Origin: Mycobacterium interjectum
GTDB lineage: Bacteria; Actinomycetota; Actinomycetes; Mycobacteriales; Mycobacteriaceae
Length of the DNA: 64,000 bases
Reading direction: 5' to 3'
Assembly: GCA_002102225.1 (NCBI GenBank)
Contig: LQPB01000037.1
Location: 62,001 to 126,000 of the forward strand
The translations under genes and the position numbers were made by a program. This document shows, piece after piece, positions 45,105-54,200 of the stretch; positions within the stretch are counted from its first letter, which is position 1, and each line of letters opens with the position of its first letter. The notes below the pieces were generated by a model. The model saw only the letters and a list, made by a program, of their open reading frames with translations, ran no database searches and was not told the origin of the DNA.

Positions 45105-46430
45105 TTAAACCGGCCGGGTCAGCCATAGGTTGTCGGTGGATTCGAATGCGTGGGGCCCGCCGGCGGCGCCGCTCTGCAGCACCAGGTCGAACGCCTCGGC
45201 CCGCATCCGGCGGTCGGTGTAGAGCAGCACGATGACGCCGGCGTTGAACGGCGCGGTGATGATTTGGCCGATCGCGGTGCCGACGGCGGCGATCGCGGTG
45301 CTCAGCAGCAACCCTCCCGTCGACGGGGTCATGGCGGCGAGCAGGATCTGGCCGCCGATGGCGAAGGGCGCCGCGACGGCGTTGCCGATGAAGGACGCGA
45401 CGATGAAGGTCAGGGTCCGGATCCCCAACACCCGCCAAAAGCCGTTGCGGACCAGTGCGAAGGATCGGGCGACCGCCTCGAAGACCGGCAGCCGCTCCAG
45501 GACGATCAGCACGGGCGCGAACAGCACCACGGTGTACAGATAGACCAGTAACGCGATCACCAAGAGCACCAGCGGCAGACCCAGCAGCACCGCGGGCGCC
45601 GCGCCGCCGGCCACGGCCAGCAGGGCGATAGCGACCGCGACCAGCCCGAACAACGCCGCCACCACGGCGGCTTCCAGCAGCGCCAGCCCGAGCAACGGCA
45701 GCAGCCGCCCCCGGATCTTGATCCAGGTTTCGCCGATGGTGATCGGCGATCCGAACACCGCCCGGCCCACGATGACGGTGAGCATGCCGGACAGCAGCAT
45801 CCCGCCCAGCCAGGTGACCAGCATCCCGGCGGCCGTCGACGCCATCCAGGCGCCCACGATGCCGCCGCTCAGCTCGTTGGAGCGCGCGATCGTGATCCTG
45901 CCGTAGGCGGCCAACGGGCCGAACGTCGCCGCCAGCGAGATCAGCTGCATGAGCACGACCACCATCGCGGTCAGTCCCAGCGTCGCCCGGGGATTGGCCC
46001 GGACGTAGCCGACCGCGCCGTTGAAGATGTCGCCGAGCGTCAGCGGGCGCAGCGGGATGATCCCGGGTTTGATCGCTCCGGGAACCAACTGCGGGGGACC
46101 GTGGGGCGCCCCGTAGCCGGGCGGCGGACCGTGGGGCGCCCCGTAGCCGGGCGGCGGACCGTGGGGCGCCCCGTAGCCGGGTGGTGGGCCGTATCCCGGT
46201 GGTGGGCCGTAGCCGGGTGGTGGGCCGTAGCCGGGTGGTGGGCCGTAGCCAGGCGGGGCGCCGTACCCCGCCGGTGGTGCATACCCCGGCGGCGGGCCAT
46301 AGCCGGGTGGTGGGCCATAGCCGGGTGGTGGGCCGTAGCCGGGGGGCGGGCCGTACGCCGGCGCATAACCGCCCGGCGCGTACTCACCGGGCGGGGGAAC
46401 AACCGGATAACCGGGCGGCGGCGCGGTCAC
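45105..46430 (-). CDS. Multi-pass membrane protein with GYGPPP repeats (Rv3689-type)
   Basis: The 441-residue protein starts with about 120 residues of Pro/Gly/Tyr repeats (GYGPPP and GYGAPHGPPP units) facing the cytosol. About six membrane helices of a DUF7544/glycerophosphoryl-diester-phosphodiesterase-membrane-domain type follow (for example LTAMVVVLMQLISLAATF, LPLVLLVIALLVYLYTVVLFAPVLIVLE). It heads the moxR2 operon. GTG 46430 is used. A separate 14-codon frame from ATG at about 46472 ends in a TGA overlapping this GTG (MTNDGPGFPGRGTQ), so a leader or a shifted true N-terminus is possible. Confidence 0.82.
   Translation of the reverse strand: MTAPPPGYPVVPPPGEYAPGGYAPAYGPPPGYGPPPGYGPPPGYGPPPGYAPPAGYGAPPGYGPPPGYGPPPGYGPPPGYGPPPGYGAPHGPPPGYGAPHGPPPGYGAPHGPPQLVPGAIKPGIIPLRPLTLGDIFNGAVGYVRANPRATLGLTAMVVVLMQLISLAATFGPLAAYGRITIARSNELSGGIVGAWMASTAAGMLVTWLGGMLLSGMLTVIVGRAVFGSPITIGETWIKIRGRLLPLLGLALLEAAVVAALFGLVAVAIALLAVAGGAAPAVLLGLPLVLLVIALLVYLYTVVLFAPVLIVLERLPVFEAVARSFALVRNGFWRVLGIRTLTFIVASFIGNAVAAPFAIGGQILLAAMTPSTGGLLLSTAIAAVGTAIGQIITAPFNAGVIVLLYTDRRMRAEAFDLVLQSGAAGGPHAFESTDNLWLTRPV
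46097..46350 (-). repeat. 30-bp and 18-bp tandem repeats encoding Pro-Gly-Tyr units
   Basis: Three nearly identical 30-base units (from GGACCGTGGGGCGCCCCGTA, about 46097-46186) are followed by about eight 18-base units related to GTAGCCGGGTGGTGGGCC up to about 46350. Both preserve the frame. Such arrays are prone to slippage and assembly collapse. Confidence 0.8.
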
Positions 46431-46542
46431 TGTGTTCCGCGACCCGGAAAGCCGGGCCCGTCGTTCGTCATGGGCTCCATCCTGTCGGCGGTCCCGGCAT
46501 TTCACAATCTTGACCGGCGCCCCGGCGCGTAGCGTCTCAGGC

Positions 46543-47007
46543 ATGGCGGAACTGAAATCCCGGCTGCGGGCCGACCTCACCCAGGCGATGAAATCCCAGG
46601 ACAAGTTGCGAACCGCGACCCTGCGCATGCTGCTGGCCGCGATCCAGACGGAGGAGGTCTCCGGCAAGCAGGCGCGCGAGCTTTCCGACGACGACGTCAT
46701 CAAGGTGCTGGCCAGGGAATCGCGGAAGCGTGGTGAGGCCGCCGAGATCTACACCCAAAACGGTCGCGGTGAGCTGGCCGCCAACGAGCACGCCGAGGCG
46801 CGGATCATCGACGAGTACCTGCCCACGCCGCTCACCGAAGCCGAGCTGGCCGACGTCGCGGACACCGCGATAGCCCAGGTCGCCGAGGAGATCGGGGAGC
46901 GGCCGGGCATGAAGCAGATGGGACTGGTGATGAAGGCGGCCACCGCGATCGCGGCCGGCAAGGCCGACGGCGCTCGGCTGTCGGCGGCGGTGAAAGAGCG
47001 CCTGTAG
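46543..47007 (+). CDS. GatB/YqeY domain protein (Rv3688c-type)
   Basis: The 154-residue all-helical protein matches YqeY: MAELKSRLRADLTQAMKSQDKLRTATLRMLLAAIQ, ARESRKRGEAAEIYTQNGR and DEYLPTPLTEAEL, ending in the tRNA-interacting KEM-like helices MKQMGLVMKAATAIAAGKADGARLSAAVKERL. The fold is the tRNA-binding tail domain of GatB; free YqeY proteins have no proven reaction. It is the last gene collinear with M. tuberculosis; the selenocysteine cluster starts 60 bases on. Confidence 0.9.
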   Translation: MAELKSRLRADLTQAMKSQDKLRTATLRMLLAAIQTEEVSGKQARELSDDDVIKVLARESRKRGEAAEIYTQNGRGELAANEHAEARIIDEYLPTPLTEAELADVADTAIAQVAEEIGERPGMKQMGLVMKAATAIAAGKADGARLSAAVKERL

Positions 47008-47067
47008 GGCGCCGCGCCGGAACCTGTTCCCCCGCAACGTCTTTCCCGCGGATAGATCACGGGTCGA

Positions 47068-48762
47068 TCAGACGACCGTCCGGGTGCCGTCGCCGCCCCG
47101 CCTGGTGACGCGCCGGGCGTCGAGCTGCTCCAGCAGCGGCACGGCGACGCGCCGGGTGGTGCCCAGCGCTCGGCGCGCCTCGCTCACGGTGAACGGTTGG
47201 GGCAGCGTGGCGAGGACCCCGGCCGCCCGGTCCAGTGCGTCAGGTCCCAGCACGACTCCGTCGGCGATCCGGGCCAGCCGACCGGCGCGCACCGCCGCGG
47301 CCAGCTCGCGGGGCCCGAGCTTCAGGTCGGCCAGTTCGTCGGCCTCCGGCGCGCGGAAGGGCTCGGCGGCCAGCCACTCCTCGACCGCGCGCACGGCCTT
47401 GTCGACGCGGGGCGGTAGGCCCGCCCCGGGGGTGCGGACCAACCCGTCGACCACTTCGAGGCCGCTGCCGGCGAGCAGCGGCGCCACGAGTTCGGCCGCG
47501 GGGAGCCCGACGCGCTGGCGCAGCGCCTCCAGCGGCATTCCCGCCGCGATGTCGTGCTTGTCGGCCCAGCGCCGCACGGCCGCGGTCGCGCAGTCGCGGC
47601 GTTCGGCCCACCACCGGGGGTCCACCACCCAGTCGCCCACCCGCCGGCCCTGCGGCGGGCGGCCCATGGCCCGCAGTTCGTCCGCCCGGGCGCAGTCGGG
47701 CGGGCGGGCACGGCCCGTTGCCAGTTCGGCGGCGCGGTCGCGGGCCGCGCCCCGGCGGCGCAGCCCCGGCGGGCGGACGTCGAGGACCTCCACGCCCGCC
47801 GCGATCCGGTGCTCGCCGGGATCGCGCAGCAGCCCGACGTCGGAGACCCGCAACGGCAGCGACCTGCCCAGCCGCAGCCGCGCCGCGGCGGCACCCAGCG
47901 GGCGCACCTGAACCGGCACCGCGGCGGACCCGATGTGCAGCACGAGCTGCCGGTGCAAAGCGTCCGGCGAGCGCAGGCCGACGTCGATCTCCGCGGTGTC
48001 CAGCCAAACGCCCGGCGTCCGAACGGCATCCCCGCGGCCGACGTCGCGGCGGTCCACGCCGCGCAGGTTGAGCGCGACCCTGGACACCGGGCCGATCGCC
48101 TCGGCGCCGCGGCCCAGCGACTGCAGCCCGCGGACGGTGACGCGCCGCCCGGCGAGCTCCAGCTCGTCGCCCACCCGCACGGTGCCCGCGCCCAGCGTGC
48201 CGGTGACGACCGTGCCCGCGCCCCGGACGGTGAAGCACCGGTCGACCCACAACCGCACGTCGGCGCCGGGGTCGGGTGCGGGCAGCCGGTCGGTCAGCGC
48301 CAGCAGTTCGGCCCGCACCCGATCCAGGTCGGCGCCGATCACGACGGGCGCATCGCGCAGCGACGTGGCGGCGAGCCGCTCGGACACCTGCGCGATCGCC
48401 GGACCGGGATCGGCGAGGTCGGCCTTGCTGATCACCGCCAGCCCGTGGCGCACCCCCAGGGCGTCCAGCGCCGCCAGGTGCTCTTCGGACTGCGGCATCC
48501 AGCCCTCGGTGGCGGCCACCACGAACACGACGGCCGGAACGGCGCCCACCCCGGCCAGCATGTTGGCCACGAACCGCTCGTGGCCCGGCACGTCGACGAA
48601 CGCCAGCTGACGTCCGCCGACCTCGGTCCAGGCGAAGCCCAGGTCGATGGTCAGGCCCCGGCGTTGCTCCTCGGCCAGCCGGTCGGGCCAGATGCCGGTG
48701 AGCCGGTGCAGCAGGGTCGACTTGCCGTGGTCGACGTGCCCCGCGGTGGCTAGGACGAACAT
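47068..48762 (-). CDS. selB: Selenocysteine-specific elongation factor
   Basis: The 564-residue GTPase begins MFVLATAGHVDHGKSTLLHRLTG (P-loop) and continues DLGFAWTEV, DVPGHERFVANMLAG (G3) and ISKADLADPG (G4), then EF-Tu-like domains II and III with HxxxRxxG-like elements. The C-terminal part consists of winged helices (SEARRALGTTRRVAVPLLEQLDARRVTRR at the end) that bind the SECIS RNA. It delivers Sec-tRNA to UGA. The ATG at 48762 overlaps the end of selA by 13 bases; a longer open frame upstream is only the antiframe of selA. Confidence 0.95.
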   Translation of the reverse strand: MFVLATAGHVDHGKSTLLHRLTGIWPDRLAEEQRRGLTIDLGFAWTEVGGRQLAFVDVPGHERFVANMLAGVGAVPAVVFVVAATEGWMPQSEEHLAALDALGVRHGLAVISKADLADPGPAIAQVSERLAATSLRDAPVVIGADLDRVRAELLALTDRLPAPDPGADVRLWVDRCFTVRGAGTVVTGTLGAGTVRVGDELELAGRRVTVRGLQSLGRGAEAIGPVSRVALNLRGVDRRDVGRGDAVRTPGVWLDTAEIDVGLRSPDALHRQLVLHIGSAAVPVQVRPLGAAAARLRLGRSLPLRVSDVGLLRDPGEHRIAAGVEVLDVRPPGLRRRGAARDRAAELATGRARPPDCARADELRAMGRPPQGRRVGDWVVDPRWWAERRDCATAAVRRWADKHDIAAGMPLEALRQRVGLPAAELVAPLLAGSGLEVVDGLVRTPGAGLPPRVDKAVRAVEEWLAAEPFRAPEADELADLKLGPRELAAAVRAGRLARIADGVVLGPDALDRAAGVLATLPQPFTVSEARRALGTTRRVAVPLLEQLDARRVTRRGGDGTRTVV

Positions 48763-50042
48763 GCCAGCACCGCGGCCGCCAGCAGCGCGTCGTCCTCGGG
48801 CGCCACGGAGCGCAGGTCCAGCAGGCACCGGCCGGCCTCGATGCGACCGACCACCGGCGGGCTGCCGGCGCGCAGCGCGGCGGCGTAGGACTCGGGCAGG
48901 CTCACCGCCGCGCTGGGCAGGTCGACGCCCGGCGCCCCGCCGCCGCCGACGGCGGCCACGCAATCCACCGCCAGCGCGCCGGGCAACTGAGCGGCAAGCG
49001 ATTCGGCCCGCGTCCGCAGCCGCACCACGTCCGCGGCCAGCGCCTGGTGCACCGGCGGCGGCGGGCCCGTCAGGGTCGCTTCCAGCGCGGCGAGGGTGAG
49101 CTTGTCGACGCGCAGGGCGCGCGCCGACGGGTGGCGGCGCAGCCGCTCGATGAGCCCGGCGTCGCCGAACAGCAGGCCGGCCTGCGGCCCACCCAGCAGC
49201 TTGTCGCCGCTCGCGGTGACCAGGTCCGCGCCGGCTTCCAGCATCGAGGCCGCGTCCGGCTCGTCGGGCAGCGCGGGATGCGGGGCCAGCAGCCCGGAGC
49301 CGATGTCGACCACCAGCGGAACGTGGCGTTCGCCCAACAGCTCGGCCAGCTCCGCCACGCTCACCGCCGAGGTGAACCCGGTGACGTGGAAGTTCGACGG
49401 ATGCACCTTCAGTACGAAACCGGTGTCCGGCCCGATCGCGTCGGCGTAATCGCGCGCGCTGGTGCGGTTGGTGGTGCCGACCTCGCGCAGCCGCGATCCG
49501 GTGGACGCCAGCAGCTCGGGGATGCGGAAGCCGTCGCCGATTTCGACGAGCTCGCCGCGGCTGAGCACGATCTCCTTGTCCGGGGCCAGCGTGACGGCGG
49601 CCAGCAGCAGCGCGGCGGCGTTGTTGTTGACGACGTGCACGCCGCCCGCGGCGGGCACCGCCCGGGCCAGGGCGCCGAGCGCCCCGCGGCCCCGCCGCGC
49701 GCGCCGGCCCGTCGCGAGGTCGAACTCGACGTCCGTGGTGCCCGCCGCCGCGACCACCGCGTCCACCGCGGCCCGAGACAGCGGCGCCCGGCCCAGGTTG
49801 GTGTGCACCACCACCCCGGTGGCGTTGATGACGGGCCGCAGGCTCGACGCGGTGGGCGGCAGCGCGGCGACCGCGCATTCGGCGACGCGCTCGGGCTCGA
49901 TCTCCCCGGCCCGCGCCCGCTGCTGCGCGTCGGCGATCACCGACTTGACCAGCGCCCGGCCCAACACCCGCTCGGCCTGGGCGAGGCGCGGATCGGCGAG
50001 CAGTGTGTCGGTACCCGGCACCCGCCGGCGCGGGTCGCTCAT
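48750..50042 (-). CDS. selA: L-seryl-tRNA(Sec) selenium transferase
   Basis: The 430-residue PLP enzyme converts Ser-tRNA(Sec) to Sec-tRNA(Sec) using selenophosphate. It has the N-terminal tRNA-binding region (DPRRRVPGTDTLLADPRL), VINATGVVVHTNLGRAPLS, the VHPSNFHVTGF segment and the PLP lysine in TASGDKLLGGPQAG (Lys281). It lies 18 bases downstream of the tRNA-Sec gene on the same strand and overlaps selB, so selC-selA-selB form one unit. Confidence 0.96.
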   Translation of the reverse strand: MSDPRRRVPGTDTLLADPRLAQAERVLGRALVKSVIADAQQRARAGEIEPERVAECAVAALPPTASSLRPVINATGVVVHTNLGRAPLSRAAVDAVVAAAGTTDVEFDLATGRRARRGRGALGALARAVPAAGGVHVVNNNAAALLLAAVTLAPDKEIVLSRGELVEIGDGFRIPELLASTGSRLREVGTTNRTSARDYADAIGPDTGFVLKVHPSNFHVTGFTSAVSVAELAELLGERHVPLVVDIGSGLLAPHPALPDEPDAASMLEAGADLVTASGDKLLGGPQAGLLFGDAGLIERLRRHPSARALRVDKLTLAALEATLTGPPPPVHQALAADVVRLRTRAESLAAQLPGALAVDCVAAVGGGGAPGVDLPSAAVSLPESYAAALRAGSPPVVGRIEAGRCLLDLRSVAPEDDALLAAAVLACSS

Positions 50043-50060
50043 GTCGGGACCGACCGAGTA

Positions 50061-50155
50061 TGGCGGAGGCGGACGGGAATCGAACCCGCCAGCGGCAGCG
50101 TCTGCCGTTCGACGGTTTTGAAGACCGCGCCGGTCACCAGACCGGACACGCCTCC
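50061..50155 (-). tRNA. selC: Selenocysteine tRNA (anticodon UCA)
   Basis: The 95-nt tRNA has features unique to tRNA-Sec. The acceptor GGAGGCG pairs with CGCCUCC, followed by discriminator G and an encoded CCA (50061-50063). A 6-bp D stem CCGGUC/GACCGG is closed by a minimal loop. The anticodon loop CUUCAAA reads UGA (anticodon at 50119-50121), and a long variable arm has a CGGCAG/CUGCCG stem. The T-loop GUUCGAUUC is normal. The eighth acceptor pair is a mismatch (U-C) compared with E. coli. Confidence 0.97.
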
Positions 50156-50182
50156 TCGGACCATGGCGACAATTATGTATCC

Positions 50183-51175
50183 GTGAGCTATCGACTGACC
50201 CAGTACGCCCATGGCGGCGGCTGCGCGTGCAAGATCCCGCCCGGGGAGCTGGAGGACGTGGTCCGCGGGTTGGGGGCGGGCGCGCCGCGGGATCCGCTCG
50301 GCGAATTGCTGGTCGGGCTGGACCACGGCGACGACGCGGCCGCGGTGCGCCTGGCGAACGGCATGGCGCTGATCGCGACGACGGACTTCTTCACCCCGGT
50401 GGTGGACGACGCCTACGACTGGGGTCGCATCGCCGCGGCGAACGCGCTGTCCGACGTGTACGCGATGGGCGGGCGACCGGTGGTGGCGGTGAACCTGCTG
50501 GGTTGGCCGCGCGAGGTGCTCCCCTTCGAGCTGGCGGCGGAGACGCTGCGCGGCGGGCTGGACGTGTGTGGCCTGGCCGGCTGCCACCTCGCCGGCGGGC
50601 ACAGCGTCGACGATCCGGAGCCCAAATACGGGCTTGCCGTCACCGGGATCGCGGACCCGGACCGGTTGTTGCGCAACAACTCCGGCAGGCCCGGCGTCCC
50701 GTTGTCGCTGACCAAGCCGCTGGGCATCGGTGTGCTCAACAGTCGGCACAAGGCCACCGGTGAGCGCTTCGAGCAGGCGATCGAGGCGATGACCACGCTC
50801 AACGCCGCCGCGGCCACCGCGGCGCTGGCCGCCGGCGTCGAATGCGCCACCGACGTCACCGGATTCGGCCTGCTCGGGCACCTGCACAAGCTGGCGCGCG
50901 CCAGCGGCGTCACCGCGATCCTCGACGCCGCGGCGGTGCCCTACCTGGACGGCGCGCGGGACGCCCTGGCGGCCGGCTACGTCAGCGGTGGCACGCGGCG
51001 CAACCTCGACTGGGTGGCGCCGCACGCCGACCTGTCGGGGGTCGGCGAGGACGAGGCCCTGTTGCTGGCCGACGCGCAAACCTCGGGCGGCCTGCTGATC
51101 GCCGGCGAGATCCCCGGCGCCCCGGTCATCGGGGAGCTGGTGCCGCGGGGCGAGCACACCATTGTGGTGCGCTGA
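50183..51175 (+). CDS. selD: Selenide, water dikinase (selenophosphate synthetase)
   Basis: The 330-residue enzyme makes selenophosphate from selenide and ATP. The N-terminal glycine-rich loop GGGCACKIPPGEL holds the nucleophile Cys14 (where some species have Sec) and Lys17. GLDHGDDAAAVRL, ATTDFFTPVVDDAYDWGRIAAANALSDVYAMGG and GGHSVDDPEPKYGLAVTG bind Mg-ATP. This SelD is a Cys form, so its synthesis does not need selenium. The GTG at 50183 gives the usual N-terminus. It is divergent from selC with 27 bases between, and 39 bases before the formate dehydrogenase gene. Confidence 0.96.
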   Translation: MSYRLTQYAHGGGCACKIPPGELEDVVRGLGAGAPRDPLGELLVGLDHGDDAAAVRLANGMALIATTDFFTPVVDDAYDWGRIAAANALSDVYAMGGRPVVAVNLLGWPREVLPFELAAETLRGGLDVCGLAGCHLAGGHSVDDPEPKYGLAVTGIADPDRLLRNNSGRPGVPLSLTKPLGIGVLNSRHKATGERFEQAIEAMTTLNAAAATAALAAGVECATDVTGFGLLGHLHKLARASGVTAILDAAAVPYLDGARDALAAGYVSGGTRRNLDWVAPHADLSGVGEDEALLLADAQTSGGLLIAGEIPGAPVIGELVPRGEHTIVVR

Positions 51176-51214
51176 GCGAGCGACGTTTCGGCGCCACGCA
51201 CTAGGGTAAGAGTC

Positions 51215-54200
51215 ATGCCCATGCGGAGGATTTTCCTGGAGTGGCCCGTCCTGCGTCAGCTGCGGTCGGGGGACAAGCTCGGCCGCGGGTCGGCCGTAAC
51301 CTCCAAGCGCACCCGCGCGATCACGCCGCGCACGACGACGGCCGACCGGGTGGTGCAGAGCGTGTGCCCGTACTGCGCGGTCGGTTGCGGGCAGCGGGTG
51401 TTCGTCAAGGACGAGCGGGTGGTCCAGATCGAGGGCGACCCTGACTCGCCGATCTCGCGAGGCCGCTTGTGCCCCAAGGGATCCGCCAGCGAGCAGCTGG
51501 TCAACTCGCCGGGCCGGCAACTGCACGTGCTGTACCGTGCGCCGCGGGCGACCGACTGGCAGCCGCTCGAGCTGGACACCGCGATAGACATGATCGCCGA
51601 CCGCTTCATCGAGTCGCGCCGGCACACCTGGCAGGACATCGACAAGAAGGGCAACCTGCTGCGGCGCACTATGGGCATCGCCGCGCTCGGCGGTGCCACG
51701 CTCGACAACGAGGAGAACTACCTCATCAAGAAGCTCTTCACCGCTGCGGGCGCCATACAGATCGAGAATCAAGCTCGTATTTGACACTCCGCCACGGTTC
51801 CCGGTCTGGGAGCCTCCTTCGGGCGCGGTGGCGCCACCCAAACACTGCAAGACATGGCCAACGCCGACTGCATCGTCATCCAGGGCTCCAACATGGCCGA
51901 GTGCCACCCGGTCGGCTTCCAGTGGGTCGAGGAGGCCCGGGCCCGCGGCGCCCGGGTGATCCACGTCGACCCGCGCTTCACCCGGACCTCGGCCGTGTCG
52001 GACAAACACATCCCGATCCGGGCCGGCTCCGACGTCGTCCTGCTCGGCGCGCTGATCAATTACGTCCTCAGCAACGACCTGTGGTTCTCCGAATACGTCG
52101 TCGCCTACACCAACGCCGCCACGCTGATCAACGAAAAGTTCAGGGACACCGAGGATCTGAACGGCTTGTTCTCCGGCTTCGACCCCGAAACCGGGCAGTA
52201 CGACACGGCGACGTGGGCGTACGACGAGCCGGAAAACGGCCAGATCGAGTCCCCGGCCGGCGGTCACACGCACGGCGCCACCGCTGCGCAGAGCGCGGCG
52301 GGTGACGAGCATGGCAGCGGCGGTCCGCCCCTCGCGCACGCCCGGGTGAAGCGCGACGACACCCTGCAGCACCCGCGCACCGTGTTCCAGATCCTCAAGC
52401 GCCACTACGCCCGCTACACGCCGGAGATGGTCACCGACGTCTGCGGCATCAGCCGCGCGGACTTCGATTACCTGGCCCGCTCCATCGTCGAGAACTCCGG
52501 GCGCGAGCGCACCACCTGCTTCGCCTACGCGGTGGGCTGGACGCAGCACACCCTCGGGGCCCAATTCATCCGCACCGCAACCATTTTGCAGCTTTTGTTG
52601 GGCAACGTGGGCCGCCCGGGCAGCGGTATCATGGCGCTGCGCGGTCACGCCAGCATCCAGGGCTCCACCGACATACCCACCTTGTTCAATCTGTTGCCCG
52701 GTTACCTGCCGATGCCCAAGGCGGGCACGCACGACACCTTGCAGGCCTACCTCGACGCGGTGGGATCCAAGCAGCAGAAGGGCTTCTGGGCCAACGCCGA
52801 CAGCTACGCGATCAGCCTGCTCAAGGCGTGGTGGGGCGACGCGGCCAGCAAGGACAACGACTGGGCCTACGACTACCTGCCGCGGCTGACCGGGCCGCAC
52901 GGCACCTACCAGACCGTCACCGGGATGCTGGCCGACGAGGTGGAGGGCTACTTCCTGCTCGGCCAGAACCCCGCGGTCGGTTCGGCACACGGCCGGATGC
53001 AGCGCCTCGGCATGGCCCACCTCAAGTGGCTGGTGGTCCGCGACCTCAACCTCATCGAGTCGGCCACCTGGTGGAAGGACGGTCCCGAGATCGCGTCCGG
53101 TGAATTGAAGACCGAGGACATCGAGACCGAGGTGTTCTTCCTGCCGGCGGCATCGCACGTGGAGAAGGCGGGATCGTTCACACAGACGCAGCGGCTGCTG
53201 CAGTGGCGCCATAAGGCCGTCGAACCGCCCGGCGACTGCCAAAGCGAATTGGCCTTCTTCTACGAGTTGGGCAAGCGCATCCGGCAGCGGCTGGCCGGCT
53301 CGACCGACGACCGCGACTGGCCCCTGCTGAACCTCACCTGGGACTACCCCACCGACGAGCACGGCGACCCCGACGGGGAAGCCGTGCTGGCCGAGATCAA
53401 CGGATATCACGTCGAGCAGGGCGATCCCTTGTCGTCGTATACCGAGTTGCGCGCCGACGGGTCGACCGCCGCCGGCTGCTGGATCTACACGGGCGTCTAC
53501 GCCAACGGCGCCAACCAGGCCGCCCGCCGCGTCCCGCACGGCGGCGCGTCGCCGAGCCAACAGGAGTGGGGCTGGGCGTGGCCCGCCGACCGCCGGATCC
53601 TCTACAACCGCGCCTCCGCCGACCCGGACGGCAAGCCGTGGAGTGAGCGCAAGAGGTACGTGTGGTGGGACGAGCCGACGGGCCGATGGGTCGGCTACGA
53701 CGTGCCCGACTTCGTGGCCGACCGGGCGCCGGGCAGCCGGCCCGATCCCGACCTCGGCGGTCCCGACGCCCTGGCCGGCGACGATCCGTTCATCATGCAG
53801 GCCGACGGCAAGGGTTGGCTGTTCGCGCCGAAGGGCGTCGTCGACGGGCCGCTGCCCACTCACTACGAACCGCAGGAGTCACCGGTCGCCAACCCGCTGT
53901 ATCCCCAACAACGCAACCCGGCGCGAATCACCTTCCCGCGCAAGGACAATCTGAGCGCCCCCAGCGCCGGTGAGCCCGGGTCCGACGTCTATCCGTACGT
54001 CTTCACCACCTACCGGCTCACCGAGCATCACACCGCCGGCGGGATGAGCCGCTGGCTGCCCTACCTGTCGGAGCTGCAGCCGGAGATGTTCTGTGAGGTC
54101 TCCCCGGAGCTGGCCGCCGAACGCGGTCTCGAGCCCTACGGGTGGGCCACCATCGTCTCGCCCCGCGCGGCGATCGAAGCCCGGGTTCTGGTCACCAAAC

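Noticed and set aside
46097..46350. CRISPR-like array
   Set aside because: 30- and 18-base contiguous units in a coding frame, no spacers.
47068..49878. A 936-codon version of SelB starting at 49878
   Set aside because: The first 370 residues are Arg/Ala-rich translation of selA in another frame; the real SelB P-loop start is at 48762.
51215..51784. A short 189-residue formate dehydrogenase fragment, i.e. a gene broken by a stop
   Set aside because: The frame continues in phase after UGA, flanking residues match the Sec site of FdnG, a SECIS follows, and the Sec machinery is adjacent. This is a selenoprotein, not a pseudogene.
50039..53863. A 1274-codon open frame on the minus strand across selD and the formate dehydrogenase gene
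   Set aside because: It is antisense to two well-supported genes and has a His/Val/Gly-rich, Arg-rich composition typical of a GC-rich shadow frame.
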